Assembly (NCBI GenBank): GCA_026545765.1
Contig: CM048840.1
Location: 45,342,959-45,406,958 of the forward strand
DNA from: Plantago major
Lineage: Eukaryota; Streptophyta; Magnoliopsida; Lamiales; Plantaginaceae
Direction of reading: 5' to 3'
Length of the DNA: 64,000 bases
Numbering within the stretch: position 1 is the first letter of the stretch; each line of letters begins with the position of its first letter. The translations under genes and the position numbers were made by a program. Shown here piece by piece: positions 22,468 through 32,572 of the stretch. The notes beneath the pieces were generated by a model that worked only from the letters and a program-made list of their open reading frames with translations, was not told the origin of the DNA and searched no databases.

Positions 22468-22948
22468 TGATGAGTTGATTTTACATCGTCTCATTTGGTC
22501 ATTTTTTACCGTCTTGTTGTCATTCTTAAGTGTAGTTATAGTTTATTTTATTAGATTTTCGTTACGTTTTCGTGTTTTGTGTGTTTTGTAGGTGTTTAGT
22601 GAAATCGCATTCAAATAAGGCTAAAACAATGTATATTAATGCATTAATGGAAGCAAGGAAGTTCCAAGGCCTTAAAGAAGGTTGAAAACGGAGTCCAACG
22701 GTCGAAACGGAAGTGGATTCGGAGTTCGGATAGAGATTCTAGAGATGTTCGAGTGACGATATGTGGAAGTGCAAACTTGGAGCAGTCCTAGTATTTTGGC
22801 CATAACTTTCTCATATGAACTCCGATTGACCTGATCTTGGTGTCCACGCGTAGATAAGAGCAAGAGCTACAACTTTCATGAAAAACCATTTCCAAATTCC
22901 GACGTTTGAACACTCACAAGTGCAAAAAACCGGTGCTGGGAGCCCTGG
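22468..22948 (+). repeat. Element B 3' LTR, first segment
   Basis: Starts TGATGAGTTGATTTTACATCG and follows the 5' LTR (10367-10836) with scattered substitutions until GGGAGCCCTGG, where similarity stops abruptly. Confidence 0.92.
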
Positions 22949-23320
22949 GTGTCTGTGCCAAATATCCTAGAGAATAAAATAACAAATACAGTTTGAGTAA
23001 ATCATCAAAACCAGATTCTTGTGTAATGCATACTTTGGTTTCATAGGATGAATGTTTACAAATGTTAGATAAGTAAAATTTTGACTTGATCATAGTAGTA
23101 TATGCTTACTGGAAGTTGGAACAATGTTATAATAATCTAATACTTCGTTTAACTAAATTCAAGAAAATTGGAAGAGCGTTTTGTGGTGTTGATTGCATTA
23201 CATTATGGAAGCAAGTCCAAATTCACCTTTTGGTAGATATATGTAATGGTCATCAAAGTTTCAGTAAGCATAACTTAGTGCCTATGTAACAGATATCACA
23301 TATCAACTTCATAATTTTCG
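22949..23320. other. Unidentified insert replacing about 55 bp of the element B 3' LTR
   Basis: About 370 bp with no similarity to the 5' LTR. It replaces the CCAACAAG hairpin segment. No inverted termini or target duplication are evident; the 67-codon frame at 23086-23289 has no recognised domain. It may be filler DNA from break repair or a fragment of an unknown repeat. Confidence 0.5.
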
Positions 23321-23479
23321 CCAGCGTAGTGCTTGGTGTACGCCAGGCACATATCTGGTGATGCCAGGCATAGCCCTGTCGTGCGCCATTGGCGCTGCCT
23401 GCGAGCAGATTCCTATGTATACCCAATTTTCGCAATTTTTCATCAGATTCTCATAATTTTTGTTCCATTCTCTTCTCAA
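23321..23479 (+). repeat. Element B 3' LTR, second segment
   Basis: Similarity to the 5' LTR resumes (CCCAATTTTCGC.ATTTTTCATC and TTCTATTCTCTTCTCAA equivalents) and stops at 23479, where element D starts. The U5 part of this LTR is not found to the right of D. Confidence 0.85.
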
Positions 23480-24770
23480 GGACAAAGTTAAGGAAACAAA
23501 GAATCGGACACTTAAGTCCGAAACAGGGACTATACCATCAAGCATGAGATTTAATAATTGAAAAAACAACTGATCCGAACAACCCTGTCCGAAGCAAAGA
23601 ATCTCTTCAAACAAAATTTTTGGAGATGTCCGAACCAAGGTCTCCGAATCAAGGTCTCCGACCGATCCGATACATCTTCTATTCTCATCAATAGGTCCAA
23701 ATGGAGTGGCTGCTAAAAGATCCTCGGACCATCTACCTCTTCAACCATTACCATTTTCGAGTTGAGAAAAAAGTACTCACGGAAAATGGTAAATGGTGGA
23801 AGAGGCGGACGGGTCAAGGAATTGACCCTCCGAACTAATTATGTGGTGAGTAGAAACAAACGACATCGTTGAATCAAACTCGTTGATCCTGACGAAAATC
23901 CGCCCGGCAATAGCCCCTCGGTTTCAGATGAGCTCCAACCGGGCGGATCATGCATAGGACCGTCGAGTTCGATCCAGTGGGAACAAACGTCCGAGTCATC
24001 GGATCCAAATCATCTATTCTTAGAAGGCGGAAATGATACAAAAGGCCGTACAATATATGTCTATTTATAGAAGCTATAAACCAATAACATTGGGACGCGT
24101 GCAATTTAACGGCTACCATTTGGCTTGGGCCTGAGTTGGGCCTTTACTATTGGGCTTCTGCTTCAGATCCATTAATGATTCGAGTGGTTCGGACTAGGTT
24201 GTTACTCCGGACCGATACATAGCTCATTGTACGAATCATTATTTACAAGACTTTATGATTCGGACGCTTGGGATCGATACACTTCAACCTACGTGTGTCC
24301 GAATCTATAAAGTTTACTCGACCTATTTTGTTAAAAATAGTTCGAGCCACAATCACTTGTGCGGAATAATACCAAGTTACATTTCTTATATTATGAGCAC
24401 ATTGATTTGAGACAACCCGTTCGGACCACAGTCGAGAGAGTCCGAACCGATTCTCTGACTTGGATTGTTTGCCACCTCAAGTTTAAGTTTGTGAGTCGCC
24501 TCAGAGTTACCTCCAGCAGACCGAACTAGAAATACTTGAAACAATTAATAAAACATGCATGTATTAACTCGCAGCACAGAAGAAAGTACGGAAGCAAACT
24601 AAATTCATCAATTTAAAGATGAGCTGATTTGAAGCAGAACTATACTCCGGACCAACATCATTACGAGCAAAACAACAAGATCCGAAGCAGAATAAGTTAG
24701 AAAATTGTTCAAACTGAAAATAAAGAGCAAATGGAAATTGTCTTAAGGTCCGAAGGCCATTACATCATTC
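23480..24770 (-). other. Element D 3' region, noncoding, TCCGA/TCGGA-rich
   Basis: About 1.3 kb without a convincing gene. About 17 TCCGA or TCGGA pentamers were counted by eye in 23481-24480. A minus-strand TATAAATA is at 24062-24069. The 109-codon frame at 23638-23309 crosses the element boundary and is rejected. Confidence 0.6.
24062..24069 (-). promoter_or_regulatory. Element D second TATA box (minus strand)
   Basis: TATAAATA on the minus strand, about 720 bp downstream of the gag-like stop codon. By comparison with element G (TATA at 58725 before a small ORF) it may be either a 3' LTR promoter or an internal promoter; no ORF follows here. Confidence 0.5.
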
Positions 24771-24771
24771 A

Positions 24772-24785
24772 CGGGGCATACCCCG
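24772..24785 (-). other. 14-base palindromic motif after the element D stop codon
   Basis: Minus strand CGGGGTATGCCCCG, three bases after the TGA at 24791-24789. The same 14 bases follow two stop codons in element G (58289-58302 and 59123-59136). Stem CGGGG/CCCCG with a 4-base loop. Confidence 0.9.
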
Positions 24786-24788
24786 CCT

Positions 24789-25484
24789 TCAATGAGTCCG
24801 ACTCCCGGATGGCTCGGGCTGATTATCTGGATCGGTCCCCCACCGGATTGGAACCCTTTGTAGCACTCTTCGGACCACCTTGATCGGTCGCAGCTTCATC
24901 AGCCAACCTTTTCTCCCACTCCTCCTTCTTCTTTGGATAAACCCCGGACACTTCTTGAACAGGTCCAGGTTCGGATCTTGACCCAACACCGGACCGGGGA
25001 TCTTCAAGCACAACTTGTTATGCTCAGCATACTCCTCGAAGGGGACAAAAGTGTGGAACATCAAGGCCTCCGGGATGAAGGATGGCAGGTACGGACCTCC
25101 GTGGTTGTGCTTCATATCGTCAGTCTCTTCGCACACAAGTTCAACGAACTTGTCTTTCATGAGCTCGTCATCATCCACTGCTTTGGTCGTGAAGGCCGAA
25201 CCATCCGCCTCTTTGACGGCCTCGATCCCTTTTGTTGCATACGGATAGTCCTTCCGAACTAGACCCGCTTTCTCCAGTTGCCCAATGGCCGCATCGAACC
25301 CATCCTGCCGAGCCACGTCATAGCTGATGCCCATGTGAAACTTGTAGGCAACCGAGCTCAAGAAGTCTCGGACAGCCTCAGTCCGAACTGAGAGCAAGCG
25401 ATTCAAGGTGAAGTCTTTGAAGCCTCGAGAGACTCCAATCAACTCATCCATTCCCTCTTGATGGGCCTCGAGGTCGGTCTTCAC
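24789..25484 (-). pseudogene. Element D gag-like protein, C-terminal domain
   Basis: A 231-codon open frame, homologous to the C-terminal part of the element G protein (57690-58282). Shared features in order: an FKDF/FKNF segment, a DGF..AIGQL motif (residues about 62-69), a hydrophobic patch, an FVEL..EE motif (about 112-120), GP(Y/F)LP.F.PEA (about 129-139) and VPF..Y (about 146-152). The end past residue 185 is rich in basic residues and unlike G, so a frameshift near 24950 is likely even though the frame stays open. Function unknown; presumed structural Gag-like role. Confidence 0.65.
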
Positions 25485-26200
25485 GGTTTTGAGGGCACTC
25501 TACAGCTTTTCATTCTCAGCGTCGATCACCTTTCGAGCCGCCAGGACTTTCTTCAGCTTGTCCTTATAAGCCGCAACTTTGTTAGCCTCGGCCTCCCTGC
25601 TAGCCTCGGACTTCGACAACTCGGTCTCTATCGTGGCTCTTTCTCCAGCTACCTCCGAATAGGCTCGGACCGCAGCAGTAAGCTACAAGACAAGACGAAT
25701 CCGAATCAATAAAAGTTGATGATTCTATACAGATCCGAACAGGCTCGGACAGAATCATACCTTCCGATGAGCTACTGCAAGCTCAACAATCTGCTCCAAC
25801 TCCGGCATGGCCACCAACCGGTTCACCTCGAACTCCAGCTCTTGGTCCGAGTCCTCACACACCTTTGTTTTTCCCTTCTTAACCGGAGAGATTGGACCTT
25901 CAGACGGGCATTTCACCCCACTCGAACCACTGGCTCCGACCTCCTTTGTTGCTGGCTTCGGAGGCTTCTTGACACCCATAGCCACAGTGGCTTTCCCCTT
26001 GTCCGGAGTGGGCATAATTTGTTTTGGCTCTCCAGCCGCTTCTCTTCGGAGATCCTCGGCTCAGAACGTAACAACATTCCGAGGCTCACCCAATGGAAGG
26101 GTAGTGGACGTCTTGATGATCTGGTCACGGAGACCCTCCTTTTGCTCTTGCTTCTAAGCTTTGAGTTGTTGCCTTCGGAGCTCCCTTATTGTAGACATGG
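25485..26200 (-). pseudogene. Element D gag-like protein, middle part (coiled coil and charged linker), broken
   Basis: Minus-strand frames of 60-90 codons (26128-25913, 26015-25755) with Pro/Lys/Ser-rich text such as KPPKPATKEVGASGSSG, followed by sequence 25700-25485 that reads as a Glu/Ala/Lys-rich coiled coil when frames are changed. This corresponds to 57000-57700 in element G. A stop or frameshift separates it from the C-terminal domain at 25500. An intron is possible at about 25690-25760. Confidence 0.5.
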
Positions 26201-26652
26201 TTTACTTGAACCAAAAATCTGCAAAAGACCAAACAAAAACAATGATTAGTCCGAGGTGGCTAAAACAAAAAAGGAATCAATATTGAGAGATAAGACCGAG
26301 TCAACAAAAGTTCGAAATTTGAAACATATTTCTAAAAGAGCGACTCGGACCATGGGACCTATACGAAACACTCTTACTTACCAAAGTCCTCATTACCATC
26401 ACAAAAACTTGGCCTCGAAAGACCAGCTAGGGGATCGGTTGCCAGATCAACCCTGGAAGAAGTACTTCTCCGGTTCCGCCTTTTGATGAAGGGCTTGCAT
26501 CCATTGAGGTATGTTCTAAGCTGTTGGCCTCTAGTATGGAAGCTTCCCCCAGAAAAACTTCTTCTTGAAGTTCCATCGGACTCTCTGGGCCTCGAACTCC
26601 CCAGGTTTCAAGGCGGCTCAGACGAAGACGTATTTCTGCCACCACCTAATCC

Positions 26653-27087
26653 CTACCGAGGAGATCGGATCCTCGAAGAATGTGTAGGCTTGCCGAACCA
26701 AAAGAGTATAGAAGTGATGTTGGGGCTTGCTCGGGGAAATGTTGAAAGCTTCCGGAAGTTGTCAAAAGTGATCGGAATCCCCTTGTGCTTACATAGCACT
26801 CCGAAGCACATCAGATTCCCAAGTGAATTCGGAATCACTTGGTGTGGAATTAGACCGATCCCATTCAAAACCTCTAGCAACTCGGACGCCACAAGGATGC
26901 GCCACCCACAATGCAACGAGGCCTTGTGCACACACATGTATTCGGGAGGCGGATTGTAGAAGGCGTGAGCCTCATCCGGAATCATGATCTCCACGGACTC
27001 CGTAATGTCGTATCTCCGTCGGAGCTCATCGACCTCATCCTCAGTATTAGTCGATGGACACGTAGGGAGGAGGTCATCCAAATTCAT
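26653..27087 (-). pseudogene. Element D gag-like protein, conserved core (Transposase_28 / putative gypsy-type)
   Basis: A 144-codon frame with the core seen in element G at 56070-56594: LLPTCPS, ESVEIMIPDEAHAFYNPP, YMCVH, CGW, a leucine-rich helix, PHQVIPNSLGNLMCFGVLC and FDNFRKL. In plant annotation this domain is usually called putative gypsy type transposon (Pfam Transposase_28, by recall). About half the residues agree with G by eye. The frame ends early after WFGKPT; the stretch 26650-26200 carries no clear continuation. Confidence 0.75.
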
Positions 27088-27113
27088 CTCCCATCAGGGT
27101 CCGGATGGGTCAC

Positions 27114-27886
27114 CTACAAGCGGGTCCGAGGGTACATAATCTGGATCACGTCATCACCCTTACTTTTGCCTCCCTCGGACGACTGAGAGGCGACTACCCG
27201 GCTCGACCCTCGGGTGGAACTATCTCCCTTCGGACGACTCATGCTCGGACGGTCAGAAGTCTTGGTCCGAACCAAAGGCGCATCATCTTCCTCTTCCTCT
27301 TCTTGTTCTCCTTCATCTCCTTCTTCAACTGTTTCCTCAACTTTTTCGTCCTCGGACAACGACAACAAGTCCACCACTGTTTGCAAAGGAGCCACGACTC
27401 AGACAGTCTCCTTTACTCCGGACTCGAACATACCCAATTCGGGCTGAGCCTCCGAGGTATCATGGATCTCTTCAACATTGATCTCCTGCAGATCCGGGAT
27501 GAAAGGCACGTGGTTAGGGTTAATCCTAGTGTTATAACCTAAGTTTCTACAAAGGGCTCGGATCTCTACCTGTAGCTCGGGCTCATCATTGTTCCGACGT
27601 GGGTTGCCTATTGTCCAAGTGGCCGTCTCATGAACCGCCAATGCACCATGCACATTCGAAAGTACCGGGTAATCTTGCATGTCCGGATACTTTGATCCGG
27701 GCACAATTAAACGAAAAGATGGAGAGCTCACCTCGGATTCTTCACCACTTCGATTTGACAGATACCCGTGGCCTGTTGATCCTCCACGTTACCAATGTCA
27801 ATCTCTTCGGAGGTCACAGAGTAGGAAGTTTCATTGGACGCATACTCACCGGCTTCGGTACGGTTTTGGCTATCGCTCTCGGACAT
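27114..27886 (-). pseudogene. Element D gag-like protein, N-terminal part, broken
   Basis: The start ATGTCCGAGAGCGATAG at 27886 follows CCTAG and is nearly identical to the start of the element G gene (55459). The opening frame (MSESDSQN..) stops after about 54 codons at AGGTGA, which also resembles a splice donor. Frames 27731-27399 and 27395-27114, in one register separated by a single TGA, continue with an acidic tract (EDEKVEETVEEGDEGEQEEE, about 27350-27290) like the DDEEDGEEDEDGDEGEEGE tract of G. The charged tract precedes the core domain in both copies. Confidence 0.6.
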
Positions 27887-28363
27887 CCTAGGGAAAGAAA
27901 GGAGTTCCTATAAGTTGAAGGTTCATGGTCCGAGGGTCTATTTATGTAACTTATGGTTAAAACCCATAAGGGCTTCGGAGAGAACTAAGTTTTGTCAGAT
28001 GTAGTTAGTTCGAAGTTAGTACACAGTTAGTACAAACAACTTAGATGTTCCGAAGAGAGCTACTACATACGTCCAAATGGATTACATACAATACTTATCC
28101 GAACGAGAAAAACATGCAAGGAATTTCCAAAGGACAACTACTTTAACAAAATTGAAAGACAAGGAGAGAACACTTACTTGCAAAAACACACACGGTTAGA
28201 TTGAAGTCAGCTGACTTGTTCGGATTGACCTGCTTTGCTTCGAACTCACTCCTTGATTCGGACTGCACTGGAACTGCTTCGGATTACACAAAAGCACTTC
28301 GGATTCCCTCAGTTTGTGAAATTTCTCTCTCTAGAAAGTGTGAAATGACATCGACGAACGGCC

Positions 28364-28371
28364 TATTTATA
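28364..28371 (-). promoter_or_regulatory. Element D TATA box (minus strand)
   Basis: TATAAATA on the minus strand, 478 bases upstream of the gene start at 27886. The matching box in element G (54806) lies about 650 bases before its start codon. Confidence 0.7.
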
Positions 28372-28534
28372 AGAGGACATTTTTTGGAAGCCCAAACGTC
28401 ACATTACTTCAGGATTAAAACTCAGTCGTAGATCAAAATTCATCCAACGGTATAGTTCAAAATACTAGGTGAAATGACGGATCCATCCAAAATATTTATT
28501 TCACGACGTTTGGAATTTAACCGCTGCTACTCTC

Positions 28535-28981
28535 CCGGATTCCCATCTGTTCGGAGGTGATACCTCTTCCTCACTCGGACGGATAAATCATCATAAACAA
28601 CACGGATTCCCATCCATTCGGAGGTGATACCTCTTCCTCACTCGGACGGATAAATCATCATAAAATACACGGATTCTCATCCGTTCGGAGGTGATACCTC
28701 TTCCTCACTCGGACGGATAAATTATCATAAACGACACGGGTTCCCATCCGTTCGGAGGTGATACCTCTTCCTCACTCGGACGGATAAATCATCATAAACA
28801 ACATGGGTTCCCATCCGTTCGGAGGTGATACCTCTTCCTCACTCGGACGGATAAATCATCATAAACAATATGGGTTCCCATCCGTTCGGAGGTGATACCT
28901 CTTCCTCACTCGGACGGATAAATCATCATAAACAACATGGGTTCCCATCCGTTCGGAGGTGATACCTCTTCCTCACTCGGA
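28535..28981. repeat. 67 bp tandem array at the outer end of element D
   Basis: Almost seven head-to-tail units with an exact 67 bp period (the TCCCAT or TCTCAT word starts at 28541, 28608, 28675, 28742, 28809, 28876 and 28943). Each unit contains two complementary words, ATCCGT.CGGA and TCGGACGGAT, so a single unit can fold. The last unit is cut at CTCACTCGG (28980), where element E begins. Confidence 0.97.
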
Positions 28982-29152
28982 ACCCGATGAATTTCCGACC
29001 CAATGATTGAAGGGTTTCATAACCACCCCTGACCCTAACCTTGATTTTAACTGCCTGATAGCATTGCGCAGAAATATAGAACACAGGAATACGAATCATT
29101 CTCTAAGGGGTACCATGAACCAAGGAAAGCAAGATCTCTCAGGGACACATCA

Positions 29153-29575
29153 ATGGAAGAAGTCGAAGAAAAGCCCTGGGTGTGCAACCCAAATGATGAG
29201 AACAAGTTGTTCGATGGAGATCCAATCAATCGAGTGAGATCTAGTACCATGATAGTATTTAAAGGAATGCAAGTTAAGGAGTTTGGTGATCAACCATGGA
29301 ATTACATAAGTGTGCTCGGAAGAAGGAATAGATACGTTCATAAGAGAAATCACATCCATGAGTACACTAAGGATGACGATAACTTCTTCACCGAACAAAT
29401 CATCCTCCAACTATGGAGAAAGAAGAATAGATCAAAATCAAGAAGGAGAGAGCTAAGTCGTGGATACGACGGAAAAATTGACATGAACTGGGAATGGGTT
29501 GATGAACCAAACATCAATCGAAACTCGCCAACGAGGATGCGAAAGACGACATTGCTGGAAGGTGGAGATAGGTAG
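29153..29575 (+). CDS. Element E ORF of unknown function
   Basis: A 140-codon frame starting MEEVEEKPWVCNPND. It is tryptophan-containing and ends with a strongly basic patch (RKKNRSKSRRRE, residues about 90-101). I do not recognise a domain. It precedes the GGAGGCAACT motif, so it could be the end of a degenerate pol or an independent ORF. A short frame (29007-29237) overlaps in another register and may be a neighbouring piece after a frameshift. Confidence 0.35.
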   Translation: MEEVEEKPWVCNPNDENKLFDGDPINRVRSSTMIVFKGMQVKEFGDQPWNYISVLGRRNRYVHKRNHIHEYTKDDDNFFTEQIILQLWRKKNRSKSRRRELSRGYDGKIDMNWEWVDEPNINRNSPTRMRKTTLLEGGDR

Positions 29576-29969
29576 ACGGGCCTAACATAGACCACATGCA
29601 TCCATCCTAAAGTCATCTATAAATAGGGGTCGAGCTATAAGACCTAAAACAAGCGCTTCTTAGGAGGCAACTCAAGGTCACATTTATTTTACGCACATGC
29701 ATTTGCAGTTTTGAACTTTTACTTTTCGTTATTGATTTCCACACCAAAAAACCTTTTCAAAATTTTCAAATTCTATTTTCGAAAACCTTATTTTATAGAA
29801 TCATAGTTTGAAAGAAGAAAAATCGAAAAATTGAAAAACGTTGTCATTGATTTCCCAAAATTCTTCACATGCTCTATATTTACATCATACCATTGCATTC
29901 CTAGCTTGCCCATCTATCGACATCATCAAGTACCATGGAAGAACAAGGGAGGAAACACCAATCGCAAAA

Positions 29970-29974
29970 TGCAT
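29970..29974. repeat. Element F target-site duplication, left copy
   Basis: TGCAT directly before TGATGA; identical to 38212-38216 directly after CACATCA. Confidence 0.95.
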
Positions 29975-31158
29975 TGATGAAACGATAATTTAGAGTCTCA
30001 TCTAGGTCTCTAGGTCTTTTTAGCGGTCTTTGTTGGTCTTTGTCTTTAGTTTTATAGTGTTTTTGTGCGTTTTTATATTTGGTATTTTGTTTGTGTTTCC
30101 GTAGGTTTTTGACTTCTTGCTGCATTTCGGAGTAAAAGATGACTTTACGAGACTTGGTTCGAGTGGAGAAGTCTTGATTTGGGAGTACCATTGAAGTCGC
30201 CATCATCTTGTACTAAGAGGCGAAGAGAAGCTATTTTGGAGTCGCTCCCGCGGCGAGATTTGTCGAGAGTTATATATGTTCGATTAAGAAGGCTGCTTGT
30301 GAGAAATTGTTCGCCATAAAGTCGGCTTCAAATTACATTTTCCTTATTAGTTTAGATTTGGGATTCTTTCTTGCATACTCTCTTTTAACCTAGTTCTTAG
30401 AAAAGCTCCAAGATTCATACTTTGACATTGAGACATTATTGGAGCTTGGTTTTCATCATTGTTGAAGGATTGATATCGAATTCCTGGTAATATTTGATAA
30501 TTCTCTATTGTTTATCACTTCGATTCGTGTTTGTTATTGTTTACCGAATTGTATGAGCTTGCATGCAATTATCAACATGTCTATGTTTATCATATGCAAT
30601 ACTTTGAAGTCTTTGATCCTTGCTTCTACTATGAGTAGCTAAACCACTCCGAACACGGTAGTTATGTGACGGTTTTGCGTATTCGCTTCTAGGGTTAGGA
30701 TTCGTTCATATAGGTTCATCTAGATTAAAATCTTCGTAAAAACTATCAATCCAATTCGCTAGTTCAAGATTTTCTAAATCGTTTTCGGTTAAGGATCGTG
30801 GATTGACGACCTACTATTACTCTAGTTCAAAACCTTCAAATATCGATTGGTTGAGGTTGGATTGATTGATTTATGTACACCGACCGTGTGACAAGTATGA
30901 ACAATTTTGCTAGAGCGAATTAGCATTACTCGATCATAACTTCTGTGTTCTCTCTATCTCATTGATTTTAACCTTTACATTGCTTTGATTTCTAGTTTAG
31001 AAAACTCAAATCATTCATTTGTTTACACAAGTAATTGTTTACTCTCAACTCGTTGTGGTAGCTTAATTGGTTCCTTAGCGAACGATTCCGTGGTTAGCAT
31101 TGTCTGTTTACAACAACTGCTTTCTACTTAGTTTCTAAGTAGTAATTTGGGCACATCA
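29975..31158 (+). repeat. Element F 5' LTR
   Basis: 1184 bp, TGATGAAACG to GCACATCA. A TATA-like TTATATATG lies at about 30269. Compared with the 3' LTR it has lost or mutated the GC palindromes around the TATA box (30245-30330), largely by C to T and G to A changes and small deletions. The rest is highly similar. Confidence 0.95.
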
Positions 31159-31162
31159 AATT

Positions 31163-31180
31163 TGGCGCCGTTGCCGGGGA
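31163..31180 (+). promoter_or_regulatory. Element F primer-binding site (tRNA-Asp)
   Basis: TGGCGCCGTTGCCGGGGA, 18 of 18 against the complement of the plant tRNA-Asp 3' end (from memory), four bases after the LTR. Confidence 0.93.
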
Positions 31181-31306
31181 ACCAATTCCTATTGTAGCGG
31201 TTGATTGTGAATTTTTATTTGTTTGTTTTTCAACCTGTTGTTTATCGCACTAACGGAAACTAAGATTCTTCGAGGTTTTTTATTGTGTAGATTTTACTAC
31301 AGGTTT

Positions 31307-32572
31307 ATGCTTGGAAGGAGATCACAAGGAACACCTTTGCAAACTCCGGTGAACGAGATCTATAGACACGTTCGTCAGCTTAGAAGACAGAATTTAGCAG
31401 CAATCACAATGGCAGGGAACAAAGAGAATAACCAACCAATTGCTGAGGTGCCAGAGATCACCTATGGAACATACATGTAGCCTAGTGAGATTAAGGCCAG
31501 GAAGTCGGCAGTTGTACTTTCTAATGAGACCAGGAACATGGAGATGAAGGCTTATCACGTCCATGACCTACCCAAGTACTGTGGGATGGCTAATGAAGAC
31601 GTGATTAGGTTCCTAAAGGAGTTCGAAGCATTGATTGCTAGGATTCCGATTACTATAGGGGGGATCACTATTTCTGATGAGGAGGTGAGGAAGAAGGTTT
31701 TTCCTATGTGCATGCAGGATAAGGCTAAGAGCTGGCTTCTGAACCAGCAGGAAGGATCTTTGCGGACTTGGGATGAGCTTTACAAGGCATTTATGAACAA
31801 GTTCTACCCTGCAAAGAAGACTAGGCAGCTTCGAACCCATATAGAGAAGTTCATGCAGATGAGCGATGAGAGTTTCTACGAGGCTAGGGAACGGTTTGTG
31901 AACCTGCTTTCTCAGTGCACTCACCACAGGATGAGTGAGATGGATTTGTGCAGGAAGTTTTATGAGGGATTGGACTGGGAGGCACAGAACATGGTGGATA
32001 TGACGGTTAATGGAACCATAGTTACAACATCACCAGCTGCTTTGAATGAGGCCTTCGAGAAACTGTCTGCTATCTCTCAGCTTAAGGGAACGCGTGGAAG
32101 ATCCAGGAGAGCCGAGGTGAAATATGTGGAAGAAGCATCGAGGCCTAGTACATGCGACCTAGCCGAACAGATTAAGGAGATGAGGATGCTTGGCAATTTC
32201 TCCGCACTGGTGTCACAGGTAAGTGAGAGGTGCAATCTGTGTGGTAATTTTGGGCATGGAGCCAGCATGTGTAGGCTTCCCGAGATTATGAATGAGAATC
32301 CGACTCCTGAGGTAGTCGACTGGGTGCAAACTAGACAACAAGGGAACTACAGAGGTAATCAAGGAGGTAACACAGGAGGGCCTAGGATCCAAACCTTTAA
32401 CCCCAACCGTGCAAACCTGAGCTATGGCAACAATTTCTATGAGAATGCGCCACAGATCCCAGTCCAGCGGGTTCCAGTTCAGCAGGTTCCAGTTCAGACT
32501 ATGAGGATGCAAGGTAGTGCCGATCAGGAGATCCGTAATCACATGAAAAGGGTAAGTTTCCAGCTACTGTAG
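31307..32572 (+). pseudogene. gag: Element F gag (one in-frame stop)
   Basis: ATG at 31307 follows an acceptor-like CTACAG. One register runs to the TAG at 32570-32572 with a single in-frame stop at 31478-31480, where element A has a glutamine codon (CAG to TAG change). It carries the Retrotrans_gag core (FPMCMQDKAKSWLLNQ, YEARERFVNLL, FYEGLDWEAQNM) and an intact zinc knuckle CNLCGNFGHGASMC (CX2CX4HX4C) encoded near 32233-32274. The tail has a repeated V(P/Q)VQ tract (PVQRVPVQQVPVQ, near 32461-32499). This is the best preserved gag in the window. Confidence 0.92.

Larger units (their letters stand above)
10367..23479 (+). mobile_element. Element B: non-autonomous Athila-like LTR retrotransposon, interrupted by element C and an unknown insert
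   Basis: The 5' LTR (10367-12043) and 3' LTR (from 22468) share the start TGATGAGT.GATTTT.ACATCGTCTCATTTGG and several hundred further bases. A degenerate tRNA-Asp type primer site follows the 5' LTR and a purine tract precedes the 3' LTR. Inside are only short ORFs and the conserved 3' module; no protease, RT or integrase is visible. Element C (13734-21804) interrupts the module, with the two halves continuing exactly across its target duplication. The 3' LTR is interrupted at 22949-23320 and ends at 23479 where element D begins. Confidence 0.85.
23480..28981 (-). mobile_element. Element D: decayed gypsy-type (gag-like only) element, minus strand
   Basis: Minus-strand gene pieces from 27886 down to 24789 are homologous, in order, to the plus-strand gene of element G (55459-58282). 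No protease, RT or integrase is visible, so this looks like a non-autonomous gag-only family of the kind often labelled putative gypsy type transposon. TATA boxes on the minus strand lie before the gene (28371) and after it (24069). The region is extraordinarily rich in TCCGA/TCGGA. LTR limits could not be fixed: no duplicated termini were found, so the right half or one LTR may be missing. Confidence 0.7.
28982..29974 (+). mobile_element. Element E, left part (interrupted by element F)
   Basis: The sequence directly left of element F continues on its right side at 38217; the joint is the TGCAT duplication. It contains an unrecognised ORF (29153-29575) and, at about 29660-29682, GCGCTTCTTAGGAGGCAACT, a motif that I associate with the region after pol in Athila/Tat elements. 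The 5' LTR and pol are not seen; the part before 28982 seems to be lost or replaced by element D. Confidence 0.65.

Noticed and set aside
28535..28981. Possible CRISPR-like array
   Set aside because: Units are contiguous 67 bp tandem copies without unique spacers, and the context is a plant retroelement.
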